Origin: Gillisia mitskevichiae
Lineage (GTDB): Bacteria; Bacteroidota; Bacteroidia; Flavobacteriales; Flavobacteriaceae
Direction: 5' to 3'
DNA: 64,000 nt
NCBI RefSeq assembly: GCF_003634585.1
Contig: NZ_RBLG01000001.1
Location: 62,001 to 126,000, forward strand
The translations under genes were made by a program, and so were the position numbers. Below, in pieces: positions 43,083 through 51,608 of this stretch (position 1 is the stretch's first letter; every line of letters begins with the position of its first letter). Below the pieces are notes generated by a model, which ran no database searches, was not told the DNA's origin, and saw only the letters and a program-made list of their open reading frames with translations.

Positions 43083-43091
43083 CGTTTCAGT

Positions 43092-43610
43092 TTAACGTTT
43101 CACACCCTTTAGCAACCATTCCTCTAAATTACTATCATCACTTGCATGTAATACCGAAATATCTCCAGTGGTTTCAAAAACAACAGCCTTAATCTGAGAC
43201 ATTTGTGTAACATTCGCTTCTCTTAATTTAGAGCGCAGATCAGATTCCGTTACTCTTGCTTTCCTAAGATTATCTTTCAATATCTTTTCCCCATCCATTA
43301 ATAATAGAGGGGTGTTATCTATTGCTTTTTGAAAGAATTTGAAACGCCTGAATAAAGCTGCGGATATTTGCAAAATATAGACTATTGCAAGTCCCACAAT
43401 CCCTTGTAACAAACTAATAGATTTTGAAAGAATAGTGCTTGCTATTATAGAACCAATAGCAACCGTCATTGCAAAATCAAAACTGGACATTTTTGAAAAA
43501 CTACGTTTTCCGGCAATCCTTGTGAAAATTATTACAGCAATATAAATTCCAATTGCTGAAATGCAAATTGCCACTAAAGAAGTTCCCGATGCCTCGAACC
43601 ATTTTTCCAT
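43092..43610 (-). CDS. DUF421 membrane protein (YetF-like)
   Basis: 172 residues with N-terminal helices (about 12-32, 44-62, 66-85), the 'RIAGKRSFSKMSSFDFAMTVAIGSI' family motif, and a C-terminal soluble DUF421 domain 'PLLLMDGEKILKDNLRKARVTESDLRSKLREANV' ending 'AVVFETTGDISVLH'. Function unknown; relatives in Bacillus affect germination or stress. Single gene followed by SemiSWEET. Confidence 0.9.
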   Translation of the reverse strand: MEKWFEASGTSLVAICISAIGIYIAVIIFTRIAGKRSFSKMSSFDFAMTVAIGSIIASTILSKSISLLQGIVGLAIVYILQISAALFRRFKFFQKAIDNTPLLLMDGEKILKDNLRKARVTESDLRSKLREANVTQMSQIKAVVFETTGDISVLHASDDSNLEEWLLKGVKR

Positions 43611-43640
43611 AAATTTTTTTTTCTTATTTATATTTTAAAG

Positions 43641-43790
43641 TTATCGTTTAAATTTATAATACTCCAAATAAGGATGCGGTATGTTTTCTACAGAATGTTT
43701 AATAGCATCCATACCAATTTCACTAAAAGTGATTCCATTTTCTCCAAAACCTAAGCTTTGTTGTGTCTCACATCTATATTTATAGGGTCT
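43641..43790 (-). pseudogene. 3' remnant of an FAD-dependent oxidoreductase gene
   Basis: A minus-strand frame of about 49 codons reads 'SLGFGENGITFSEIGMDAI', then 'KHSVENIPHPYLEYYKFKR' and a stop. The 'G(x)GxNGITFS' segment and the following 'HP.L.YY.F.R' tail are the C-terminal pattern of DAO/GlpO-type amino acid oxidases. No start or N-terminal part remains; an upstream TGA closes the frame and protein-like sequence continues briefly in another frame. It occupies the gap between the DUF421 and SDR genes. Confidence 0.6.
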
Positions 43791-43811
43791 TCAAATTAAA
43801 TTGATATTTTT

Positions 43812-44660
43812 TTAGCTGCCAACAACTTCTCCTCCGTTTACATGGATCACTTGGCCGGTAACATAACTACTGTCCTCACAAGCCAGATATACAAAGGCAG
43901 GTGCTACTTCGCTTGGCTGTCCGGCTCTACCCAAAGGGGTGTCCTGTCCGAAATCTGAAACGTCATCAAAGGTAGACGGAATTAGGGGCGTCCATATAGG
44001 CCCTGGAGCTACTGCATTCACTCTAATCCCTTTTCCTGCTAACATTTTAGATAGGGATCTAGTAAAAGTTACAATAGCGCCTTTGGTGCTGGAATAATCT
44101 AACAAATGTTCACTACCGCGGTACGCCGTTACAGAAGTGGTATTAATTATAGTAGCTCCCTCTTTTAGATGCTGCATAGCTTCTTTTACAACATAAAAAT
44201 AAGGGTAGATATTGGTTTCGAAGGTTTTGTGAAGTTGTGCTGAGCTTATATCTTCAATATTATTTTTTGGTTCTTGAAAAGCTGCATTATTCACAACAAT
44301 ATCTAAGCTTTTGAATTCTTCAAGACATTTAGAAATTATTGATTTACAAAATTTCTCTTCTTTGAGGTCTCCTTCGATAATTAAACATTCTTTCCCTTCC
44401 TTTTCCACCATTTTTTTGGTTTCCAAGGCATCCTCATCTTCCTTTAAATATACAATTGCAATATTTGCTCCTTCTCTAGCAAAATGAATTGCTACACTTC
44501 TACCAATTCCACTATCCCCTCCAGTAATTAAAGCTGTTTTATTTTGAAGTTTATCACTTCCTTTATAGTCTTTTCGAATAATCTCTGGTTGTGGGCTCAT
44601 TTTATATTCAAAACCAGGTTTCTTCTGATCTTGATTTACAAATTCCTTAGGCTTGTCCAT
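43812..44660 (-). CDS. short-chain dehydrogenase/reductase
   Basis: 282 residues: an N-terminal extension of about 40 residues as in YhdF/YdaD-type general stress dehydrogenases ('FEYKMSPQPEIIRKDYKGSDKLQNK'), NAD(P) loop 'TGGDSGIGRS', 'NNAAFQEP', catalytic Ser in 'NTTSVTAY' and Tyr/Lys in 'YSSTKGAI', and 'VAPGPIWTPLIPS'. Ends 'GQVIHVNGGEVVGS'. The substrate is unknown. Confidence 0.93.
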   Translation of the reverse strand: MDKPKEFVNQDQKKPGFEYKMSPQPEIIRKDYKGSDKLQNKTALITGGDSGIGRSVAIHFAREGANIAIVYLKEDEDALETKKMVEKEGKECLIIEGDLKEEKFCKSIISKCLEEFKSLDIVVNNAAFQEPKNNIEDISSAQLHKTFETNIYPYFYVVKEAMQHLKEGATIINTTSVTAYRGSEHLLDYSSTKGAIVTFTRSLSKMLAGKGIRVNAVAPGPIWTPLIPSTFDDVSDFGQDTPLGRAGQPSEVAPAFVYLACEDSSYVTGQVIHVNGGEVVGS

Positions 44661-44751
44661 CTTATTACATGTTTAGATTATTATGTGAAATTAAAAAGCA
44701 ACCCATTAAAAAAAATGTTAAGTAATGATAAGACTTTCTAAACAAGTAATA

Positions 44752-44759
44752 TATATTTG
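44752..44759 (+). promoter_or_regulatory. -7 promoter element directly before the GDPD start
   Basis: TATATTTG ends five bases before the ATG at 44764, so the transcript should begin at or next to the start codon. A -33 TTTG is not clear (TTTC at 44735-44738, 13 bases away). See findings on a leaderless mRNA. Confidence 0.55.
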
Positions 44760-44763
44760 AAAA

Positions 44764-45447
44764 ATGAATCCTATCTATAAAATTGGTCATCGCGGTGCGA
44801 AAGGTCATTGTACCGAGAATACATTAGAGAGTATTAATCTAGCCCTGGAAATGGGTGTAGATGGTATAGAAATAGATGTTCATCTATGTGCATCTGGAGA
44901 ATTGGTGGTTTTTCACGATTTCACCTTAGACCGATTAAGTGATGGTTTTGGAGAAATTAGCACCAAGAGCTATGAGCAACTTCAGCAATTAAGACTTAAA
45001 GGAGATTATAAAATTCCTTTACTTACTGAAGTTTTAGACCTTATAGAAGGTAAATGTTCTATCAACATAGAACTTAAAGGTCAACATACTGCTAAAGGAA
45101 CCTGTGCAATTATTTCAAAATATATAGATAAAGGCTGGGAATATTCCAGTATTCTTGTTTCCAGTTTTCAAGAAAATGAATTGCTGGAAGTAAAAAAAAT
45201 AAACAGCAACATTCTTATCGCGATACTAAGTAAAGCAAGTGTAGAGGAAGCAATAGAATGGGGCAAGGTCCTAAACGCTACAGCTATACATCCTTCTTTA
45301 GGCATTATAACCAGACAAAGTGTTATAGATGCACATAATGAGGGATTTAATGTAAATGTCTGGACGGTGAATGAGCCGGAAGATATTGCCAGAATGATCG
45401 AGTTTGGAGTAGATGGAATAATTTCAGATTTCCCAGACAGATTATAA
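44764..45447 (+). CDS. glycerophosphodiester phosphodiesterase
   Basis: 227 residues with the GDPD TIM-barrel motifs: 'IGHRGAKGHCTENTLESI' (catalytic His and Glu), 'DGIEIDVHLCASGELVVFHD' (metal ligands and second His), 'LSINIELKG'-like strand 'CSINIELKG', 'VNVWTVNEPED' and 'DGIISDFPDRL'. Cytosolic; hydrolyses glycerophosphodiesters to glycerol-3-phosphate and an alcohol. The conserved 'GHRG' close to the N-terminus excludes a longer start. Confidence 0.93.
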   Translation: MNPIYKIGHRGAKGHCTENTLESINLALEMGVDGIEIDVHLCASGELVVFHDFTLDRLSDGFGEISTKSYEQLQQLRLKGDYKIPLLTEVLDLIEGKCSINIELKGQHTAKGTCAIISKYIDKGWEYSSILVSSFQENELLEVKKINSNILIAILSKASVEEAIEWGKVLNATAIHPSLGIITRQSVIDAHNEGFNVNVWTVNEPEDIARMIEFGVDGIISDFPDRL

Positions 45448-45485
45448 TTTCTTTTATTTCCTCCTTCCCTTCTGCTGCAAACCTA

Positions 45486-45493
45486 TAAATTTG
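45486..45493 (+). promoter_or_regulatory. -7 promoter element of the HI0933-family gene
   Basis: TAAATTTG (TAnnTTTG) 20 bases before the ATG at 45513; no -33 TTTG at the right distance. Confidence 0.45.
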
Positions 45494-45512
45494 CGCTTTC
45501 AATTTTCTCTGA

Positions 45513-46721
45513 ATGAACTACGATATTATTATAATTGGTGGAGGTGCTGCAGGATTTTTTACTGCGATCAACGCTGCAGAACTAGATCCTAATGCCAAAA
45601 TATTAATTTTGGAAAGAGGGAAAGAAGTGCTTACCAAAGTGCGTATTTCGGGCGGGGGAAGATGTAATGTAACTCATGCGGAGTTCACTCCTAGCGAGCT
45701 CATAAAAAAATATCCAAGAGGAGAAAAAGAACTTCGCGGCCCCTTTCATTCCTTTATGACAGGAGATACTATTGCCTGGTTTGAGGAACGCGGTATCGAA
45801 TTAAAAATTGAAGAGGATGGACGAATGTTCCCTGTCTCGGATTCTTCGGAAACTATTATAAATTGCTTTCTTTCTGAAACCCAGCGTTTAGGTATTAAGA
45901 TCCTTAAAAATCATTCTGTCCAAAATATCACTTCAGAAAACGAAAAATGGCTTATAAATACTAGTAATGGAGACTTCTCTGCTGAAAAAATTCTGATAGC
46001 CACAGGAAGTAATCCTAAGATATGGAAGATGCTAGAAAGCCTAGGGCATCAAATGGAAGCTGCAGTACCTTCGTTATTCACCTTTAATATAAAAGATGAG
46101 AGAATTAAAGATCTTCCAGGCGTTGCGACTTTTGCTTCGGTAAAAATCCCGGAAATAAATATGGAGGATGAAGGTCCTCTTTTAATTACGCATTGGGGTC
46201 TAAGTGGTCCAGCCATTTTAAAACTTTCTGCTTGGGGTGCAAGAGAATTGAACGAGCTCGATTATAAATTTAAGATCCAAGTAAATTGGCTCGCTCAGCA
46301 AAATTCAGAAGAAATTCTGGAGCAACTTTTAGAACTTAAACTGAAACATGCTAAGCAACAACTCTCAAAATATGCACAATTCGATCTTCCGAAACGCTTA
46401 TGGAAAAGTTTAGTTCTTGCTTCTAAGATAGCTGAGACCGATATTTGGGCAGATATTAATAAAAAACAATTAGTCTTACTTAGCGAGCAACTTACAAGAT
46501 CTGAGTTTTTGGTAGACGGAAAAAGTACTTTTAAGGAGGAGTTTGTAACTGCTGGTGGGATAAAACTTAATGAAGTGAACTTTAAAACCTTTGAAAGCAA
46601 ACTTCAGAAAAATGTATATTTCGCAGGGGAGGTTTTAAATATAGATGCGATCACCGGCGGGTTTAACTTTCAAAATGCATGGACTGGCGGATACCTAGCT
46701 GCCAAAGCCATGACAAGTTAA
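45513..46721 (+). CDS. HI0933/YhiN-family flavoprotein
   Basis: 402 residues: FAD motif 'DIIIIGGGAAGFFTAINAAE', 'KVRISGGGRCNVTHAE', 'ILIATGSNPKIWKML', 'LITHWGLSGPAILKLSAW', and the C-terminal 'GGIKLNEVNFKTFESKLQKNVYFAGEVLNIDAITGGFNFQNAWTGG'. The family is a BaiN-like flavin reductase group found in many bacteria, with unknown natural substrate. Convergent with the tspO-like gene. Confidence 0.92.
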   Translation: MNYDIIIIGGGAAGFFTAINAAELDPNAKILILERGKEVLTKVRISGGGRCNVTHAEFTPSELIKKYPRGEKELRGPFHSFMTGDTIAWFEERGIELKIEEDGRMFPVSDSSETIINCFLSETQRLGIKILKNHSVQNITSENEKWLINTSNGDFSAEKILIATGSNPKIWKMLESLGHQMEAAVPSLFTFNIKDERIKDLPGVATFASVKIPEINMEDEGPLLITHWGLSGPAILKLSAWGARELNELDYKFKIQVNWLAQQNSEEILEQLLELKLKHAKQQLSKYAQFDLPKRLWKSLVLASKIAETDIWADINKKQLVLLSEQLTRSEFLVDGKSTFKEEFVTAGGIKLNEVNFKTFESKLQKNVYFAGEVLNIDAITGGFNFQNAWTGGYLAAKAMTS

Positions 46722-46733
46722 GAATAAGAAATA

Positions 46734-47213
46734 TCACAAATTCAGTCGCCAGATCTCAAAATTCAGAATTGCGGCAAATACCACCCAGATAGCATACGGC
46801 ACTAATAAATATGCTGCGGTTTTATTGACTATTTTAAACCACTTTATGGTAAAAATTAGAACGATAAAAAGAAGTATAATATCCAATAATGCCCAGAATG
46901 GTTTTTGCATCCCAAAAAAAAGTAAGGACCAAGAAGCATTCAGCAAGAGTTGAAAAACGAAATGATAAAGGGCAGTTTTCACCCATTTATGATAAAAACC
47001 TTTACTCCATACTATTCCCGCCGCTATACCCATTAAAATATAAAGAACTGTCCAAACCGGCCCGAATATCCAGTTTGGCGGATTAAAGCTAGGTTTATTA
47101 AGCTGTAAGTACCAACCTCCAATACTAGTTTGCGTAGCAAGAGAACCCAAAAAACCAATAAACAAGCAAACGGCCAATGCAAAGGATATTCGTAAATAGA
47201 TTTTAGAAGTCAT
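46734..47213 (-). CDS. tspO: TspO/MBR-family membrane protein
   Basis: 159 residues and five helices, with the family sequence 'GWYLQLNKPSFNPPNWIFGPVWTVLYILMGIAAGIVW' and 'NASWSLLFFGMQKPFWALLDI', 'AYLLVPYAIWVVFAAILNFEIWRLN'. Binds porphyrins or sterol-like ligands; role here unknown. Divergent from the mvaD gene. Confidence 0.93.
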   Translation of the reverse strand: MTSKIYLRISFALAVCLFIGFLGSLATQTSIGGWYLQLNKPSFNPPNWIFGPVWTVLYILMGIAAGIVWSKGFYHKWVKTALYHFVFQLLLNASWSLLFFGMQKPFWALLDIILLFIVLIFTIKWFKIVNKTAAYLLVPYAIWVVFAAILNFEIWRLNL

Positions 47214-47284
47214 TTTAATTGGTTTGCTAGCCTAAAATAGGCAATTATTTGAAATTCTAAGTTATCATCTCTTAACTAAAAAAG

Positions 47285-47292
47285 TATATTTG
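47285..47292 (+). promoter_or_regulatory. -7 promoter element of mvaD
   Basis: TATATTTG, 17 bases before the ATG at 47310. No TTTG at the usual distance upstream; GCCTA-AAA-TAGGC at 47230-47242 between the divergent genes could be a small operator. Confidence 0.5.
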
Positions 47293-47309
47293 TGTAAAAT
47301 TTTAGGAGC

Positions 47310-48401
47310 ATGCAAGCACAAGATTTTATACCACAATCTAAACTAGAGACAATTGATACTGGGAAAGTAACTTGGCAATCGCCTAGCAACATTGCATTGG
47401 TAAAATATTGGGGTAAAAAAGAAAATCAGATCCCTGCAAATCCTTCTATTAGTTTTACGCTGAATAACTGTAAAACAATAACCAGCTTAGAATTTACTAG
47501 TACAAAAGATTCTGAGAAAAAAAGTGATCTTTTTAATTTTGAGTTTTATTTCGAAGGACAAAAAAAAGAAGATTTTAAGCCTAAGATCTATACCTTTTTT
47601 GAAAGAATAGTAGAGTTTTGTCCTTATTTAAAGGAATATCACTTTACTATAAATTCTGAAAACACCTTTCCACATAGTAGTGGGATTGCCTCTTCTGCCA
47701 GTGGAATGAGCGCTTTGGCCTTGTGCATTATGAGTTTAGAGAAGCAACTTTCTCCTAGTATTTCTGAAGATTACTTTTATAAAAAAGCGTCATTTCTTGC
47801 TCGCTTAGGCTCTGGAAGTGCCTGTAGAAGTGTACAAGGAAAAATAGTTGTTTGGGGTGAACATGAAGGCATAGAAGGCAGTTCCAATCTTTTTGGAGTA
47901 GCCTATCCAAATGAAGTGCATGAAGTTTTTGAAAACTATCAGGATACTATTTTATTGGTAGATAAAGGAGAGAAAAAAGTGAGTAGTAGTGTTGGTCATA
48001 ATTTAATGCATGATCATCCTTTTGCTGAAGAGCGTTTTAAACAAGCTCATAAAAATTTAGCTGCTTTAAAAGAAATTTTTAAGTCTGGAAACTTAAATGA
48101 GTTTATAGAAATAGTGGAAAGTGAGGCCTTAACATTGCATGCAATGATGATGAGCAGCAATCCTTATTTCATATTAATGAAGCCTAACACATTAGAGATC
48201 ATCAACAAAATATGGGCATTTAGAGAAGCAACTGGATTACCCGTTTGTTTTACTTTAGACGCTGGTGCCAATGTTCATGTTTTGTATCCTGAAAAAAATA
48301 AAACAGAAATCTTTCAATTTATTGAAGACAAACTACTTGGGTATTGTGAGAAAAATCAATTTATATCTGACAGTATAGGTTTAGGTTCAAAAAAATTGTA
48401 G
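47310..48401 (+). CDS. mvaD: diphosphomevalonate decarboxylase
   Basis: 363 residues of the GHMP superfamily: 'SNIALVKYWGKKENQIPANPSISFTL' (MvaD signature), the phosphate loop 'FPHSSGIASSASGMSALAL', 'GSGSACRSVQGKIVVWG' with catalytic Ser/Arg, and 'CFTLDAGANVHVLY'. It converts mevalonate diphosphate to isopentenyl diphosphate. Followed by a mevalonate kinase gene and a prenyltransferase gene, so the locus builds and uses isoprenoid units. Confidence 0.93.
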   Translation: MQAQDFIPQSKLETIDTGKVTWQSPSNIALVKYWGKKENQIPANPSISFTLNNCKTITSLEFTSTKDSEKKSDLFNFEFYFEGQKKEDFKPKIYTFFERIVEFCPYLKEYHFTINSENTFPHSSGIASSASGMSALALCIMSLEKQLSPSISEDYFYKKASFLARLGSGSACRSVQGKIVVWGEHEGIEGSSNLFGVAYPNEVHEVFENYQDTILLVDKGEKKVSSSVGHNLMHDHPFAEERFKQAHKNLAALKEIFKSGNLNEFIEIVESEALTLHAMMMSSNPYFILMKPNTLEIINKIWAFREATGLPVCFTLDAGANVHVLYPEKNKTEIFQFIEDKLLGYCEKNQFISDSIGLGSKKL

Positions 48402-48412
48402 TTTTAATTGAT

Positions 48413-48420
48413 TATATTTG
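48413..48420 (+). promoter_or_regulatory. -7 promoter element before the mevalonate kinase-type gene
   Basis: TATATTTG, 52 bases before the ATG at 48473, preceded by TTG at 48396-48398 only 14 bases away, shorter than usual. Suggests separate transcription from mvaD. Confidence 0.45.
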
Positions 48421-48472
48421 CCTCGCAATCTATTGTTTAGAACTTTTCTAAATTTAGAATATTTATACGCTT

Positions 48473-49411
48473 ATGAAAGGACCATTATTTTACTCTAAGA
48501 TCTTACTTTTCGGAGAATATGGGATCATCAAGGATTCCAAGGGGTTATCTATACCATATAACTTTTATAATGGTGCTTTAAAGGTGGATGAAAATCCATC
48601 AGAAGAGGCGATAGAATCTAATAAAAGTTTACTACGCTTTGCTAAATATTTAGGAGAATTAGAAGTAGCTAATCCTTCTTTAGTACATTTCAATTTAGAA
48701 GAATTAAACAAAGATATTGCAAAAGGAATGTATTTTGACTCTACGATCCCTCAAGGATATGGAGTTGGGAGTAGTGGCGCCTTGGTTGCTGCTATTTATG
48801 ATGAATATGCTACAGATAAGATCACGGTCTTAGAAAATCTGACTAGAGAAAAATTATTAAAACTGAAAAAGATCTTCGGGGAAATGGAATCTTTTTTCCA
48901 TGGAAAATCTTCTGGATTAGATCCTTTAAACAGTTATTTAAGCATCCCTATTTTAATAAATTCTAAAGATAATATTGAGCCTGCTGGAATTCCATCTCAA
49001 ACAGAAAATGGAAAAGGCGCTGTGTTTTTATTGGATAGTGGTTCTATAGGTGAAACTGCGCCAATGGTACAGATCTTTATGGAAAACATGAAACAAGAGC
49101 CATTTAGAAAAATGGTGAAAGATCAATTCGTAAAACATACTGATGCCTGTGTAGATGATTTTTTACAAGGCGACATTAAATCTTTATTTGGAAATATTAA
49201 AAAGCTTTCTCACGTTGTATTAGACAACTTTAAGCCAATGATACCAACACAATTTCATAATTTATGGAAACAAGGAATAGATTCTAACGATTACTATCTA
49301 AAACTTTGTGGTTCTGGTGGAGGTGGCTATATCTTAGGTTTTACAGAAGACATAGAAAGGGCAAAAAGATCTTTAAAAGATTATAATTTAGAAGTGGTTT
49401 ACAACTTCTAA
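48473..49411 (+). CDS. mevalonate kinase-type GHMP kinase
   Basis: 312 residues with the GHMP kinase features: 'KILLFGEYGIIKDSKGLSIP', ATP loop 'IPQGYGVGSSGALVAAIYDEYA', 'MESFFHGKSSGLDPLNSYL' (catalytic Asp) and the C-terminal 'LKLCGSGGGGYILGF'. The context with mvaD points to mevalonate or phosphomevalonate phosphorylation. Which of the two is not decided by sequence alone. Confidence 0.88.
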   Translation: MKGPLFYSKILLFGEYGIIKDSKGLSIPYNFYNGALKVDENPSEEAIESNKSLLRFAKYLGELEVANPSLVHFNLEELNKDIAKGMYFDSTIPQGYGVGSSGALVAAIYDEYATDKITVLENLTREKLLKLKKIFGEMESFFHGKSSGLDPLNSYLSIPILINSKDNIEPAGIPSQTENGKGAVFLLDSGSIGETAPMVQIFMENMKQEPFRKMVKDQFVKHTDACVDDFLQGDIKSLFGNIKKLSHVVLDNFKPMIPTQFHNLWKQGIDSNDYYLKLCGSGGGGYILGFTEDIERAKRSLKDYNLEVVYNF

Positions 49412-49426
49412 AATTTCCTAAACTAC

Positions 49427-50332
49427 ATGGCGTCTGCTAAAAATAAACGATTACTACTTAAATTGTTGAGTTTGTTTTCGGTAGTACGAGGATATAATAT
49501 TCTCATCCTTGTTTTTGCTCAATATTTAACTGCTGCATTTATATTAGCGCCAGATCTTCCACTAAGAGATGTTTTTTTTGATCCTAACCTCTTTTTTCTC
49601 ATACTTTCTTCGGCAACAGTAATTGCTTCAGGATATATTATCAATAATTTTTATGATAGTGAGAAAGATTTAATAAACAGGCCAAAAAAGACAATGCTGG
49701 ATAGGCTTATTAGTCAGCGAACAAAACTTTCGGTATATTTTATTCTGAATTTTGCTGCTATCTTCTTCGCCAGTTACGTGTCTTTTAGAGCGGTAGTCTT
49801 CTTTTCGATCTACATATTCACCATTTGGTTATATTCCCACAGGATTAAAAAAATCCTTTTTCTGGGGAATATCATGGCAAGCATCTTAGCTATTACTCCA
49901 TTTTTTGTAGTATTTATTTATTATAAAAATTTTGAAACCGTTATTTTCATACACGCAACTTTTCTTTTTATTATGATCGCAATGCGAGAAATGGTAAAGG
50001 ATCTAGAAAATTTAAAAGGAGATCTAATTCAGAATTATAAAACCATTCCGGTAGTCTATGGTGAAAAATGGAGCAAGTTTTTTCTTTCTGTCCTCACTGT
50101 TCTAGCTGTTATTCCAATTCTACTCTTAACTACAAGATTCGATACCGGTTTAATGGATTATTATTTTTACACTTCATTACTTCTGCTTATATTCTTTTTG
50201 TTATTTCTTTATTTTAGCAATGCGAAGTGGCAGTATTTAATATTACATAACATACTTAAATTTATAATTGTAGCGGGAGTTTTTAGTATCCTACTTATAG
50301 ATTACAAAGAAGTTTTTAATAGAGTTTTTTAA
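49427..50332 (+). CDS. UbiA prenyltransferase, geranylgeranylglycerol-phosphate geranylgeranyltransferase-like
   Basis: 301 residues with eight or nine helices and the UbiA aspartate motifs 'NNFYDSEKDLINRPKK' (first, with N/D) and 'KDLENLKGDLIQNYKT' (second). This subfamily is named after the archaeal digeranylgeranylglycerol-phosphate synthase and is widespread in Flavobacteriia, where its product is not established. Fifteen bases after the kinase gene, so they are co-transcribed. Confidence 0.85.
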   Translation: MASAKNKRLLLKLLSLFSVVRGYNILILVFAQYLTAAFILAPDLPLRDVFFDPNLFFLILSSATVIASGYIINNFYDSEKDLINRPKKTMLDRLISQRTKLSVYFILNFAAIFFASYVSFRAVVFFSIYIFTIWLYSHRIKKILFLGNIMASILAITPFFVVFIYYKNFETVIFIHATFLFIMIAMREMVKDLENLKGDLIQNYKTIPVVYGEKWSKFFLSVLTVLAVIPILLLTTRFDTGLMDYYFYTSLLLLIFFLLFLYFSNAKWQYLILHNILKFIIVAGVFSILLIDYKEVFNRVF

Positions 50333-50380
50333 GAATACAAATCTTTAAGTGTTAAAATATAAAGAGAAAGATATATCTAG

Positions 50381-50388
50381 TATCTTTG
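50381..50388 (+). promoter_or_regulatory. -7 promoter element of the pseudouridine synthase gene
   Basis: TATCTTTG (TAnnTTTG), 15 bases before the ATG at 50404. This element overlaps the alternative ATG at 50386, which supports the downstream start. Confidence 0.55.
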
Positions 50389-50403
50389 CAAAAAATTAGC
50401 GAT

Positions 50404-51279
50404 ATGGGAAGGAATGATAATTCTTCAGGAAAAAAGTTTAGTGGAAGACAAGGTGGTGGGCCAAAGAAAAAATCTATGGCTAGAGGAAACGCTCCTGTTA
50501 AGAAAGATTCCGCCCCAAAAAGCGCTCCTAAAGCTGCAGTAAAAACAGCTGCTAAAACTGGCCCAAAGCCAGAAGGAATAAGGCTTAATAAATACATCTC
50601 TAATTCTGGAGCTTGTTCTCGTAGAGATGCAGATATCTATATTGGTGCAGGAAATGTAACTGTAAATGATAAGATAGTTACAGAAATGGGATACCGAGTA
50701 AAACCTAACGAAGAAGTAAAATTTGACGGTAGACGTGTAACTCCAGAAATGCCAGAATATATTCTTTTGAACAAACCTAAAGGATTCTTTACTACTGGAA
50801 GTTTAGAAAAAGGTTCTAGAACCGTAATGGATCTAATATCTAGTGCAACTAAATCTAAAGTAGTACCTGTTGGAAAACTGGACCGTCAGGCTACTGGTCT
50901 TTTATTATTCACTAATGACGGGACTTTAGAAAAACAACTTGGAAAACCTAAGAACGGTATTAGACAGATCTATCATGTAGAACTTAGCAAGCCTATTTCT
51001 TTTGAAGAATTGAAAAGAATTGAAGAGGGTGTTACTCTAGAAGATGGAAAAGTAAAAGTTCAAGAGGTAAGTTATATAGACAATAGACCTAAGAATGAAT
51101 TGGGAATAGAGACCAATAGTATAAAACCACACGTGATCCAACGCCTATTCAAAAGCTTAGGTTATGAGGTAGAAAAGTTAGATAGAGTGACTTTTGGCGG
51201 ACTTACAAAAAAGGATCTTCCAAGAGGAAATTATAGATTTCTAACTAAACAAGAGATCATAAATATTAAAATGCTGTAG
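50404..51279 (+). CDS. RsuA/RluB-type rRNA pseudouridine synthase
   Basis: 291 residues. A basic, low-complexity N-terminal tail (KKFSGRQGGGPKKKS and Lys/Ala/Pro repeats, residues 1-60) precedes an S4 RNA-binding domain ('GIRLNKYISNSGACSRRDADIYI') and the synthase core with catalytic Asp in 'VGKLDRQATGLLLFTNDG'. The tail is common in flavobacterial versions. Start chosen at 50404 because a promoter-like TATCTTTG lies just before it. It is followed by a hairpin at 51337-51366. Confidence 0.92.
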   Translation: MGRNDNSSGKKFSGRQGGGPKKKSMARGNAPVKKDSAPKSAPKAAVKTAAKTGPKPEGIRLNKYISNSGACSRRDADIYIGAGNVTVNDKIVTEMGYRVKPNEEVKFDGRRVTPEMPEYILLNKPKGFFTTGSLEKGSRTVMDLISSATKSKVVPVGKLDRQATGLLLFTNDGTLEKQLGKPKNGIRQIYHVELSKPISFEELKRIEEGVTLEDGKVKVQEVSYIDNRPKNELGIETNSIKPHVIQRLFKSLGYEVEKLDRVTFGGLTKKDLPRGNYRFLTKQEIINIKML

Positions 51280-51608
51280 ACCTTAACTCAAAAATGTAAT
51301 TTCAACTAACATTTTTTATACATTTGCTTGACTAATAAGTGAATTGCTTTTTAAAAATTCACTTTTAGCGATAAGTAAAGTAGAGATTTTCAGATTTAGA
51401 ATTAAATAAACTCAATTGATAACGTTGATGTTATTTTTAAGTGAAGCCACTGAGCTTCAGGTTTTTAATTCAGCTTTAGGCTCGACAAATCTCAGCGCGC
51501 TTACATTTAGCGCCTTCCCATCAAATTATCTTAACAATAATTTACAAGTCAATCCTTTTGACAGTATAATTTAATCCCTAATTTTTAACCAACAATTAAA
51601 ACACAGCA
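51280..51608. other. 329-base leader/intergenic region before speA
   Basis: Holds TACATTTG (51319-51326, a TAnnTTTG element), a strong hairpin (51337-51366), a second hairpin (TGAAGC/GCTTCA at 51442-51459 followed by GGTTTTT), and no ORF. The region may be the terminator of the pseudouridine synthase gene plus the speA 5' leader. Confidence 0.5.
51337..51366 (+). terminator. hairpin after the pseudouridine synthase gene
   Basis: AAGTGAATT and AATTCACTT are perfect nine-base arms around a ten-base loop, ending in a short T run. Confidence 0.65.
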
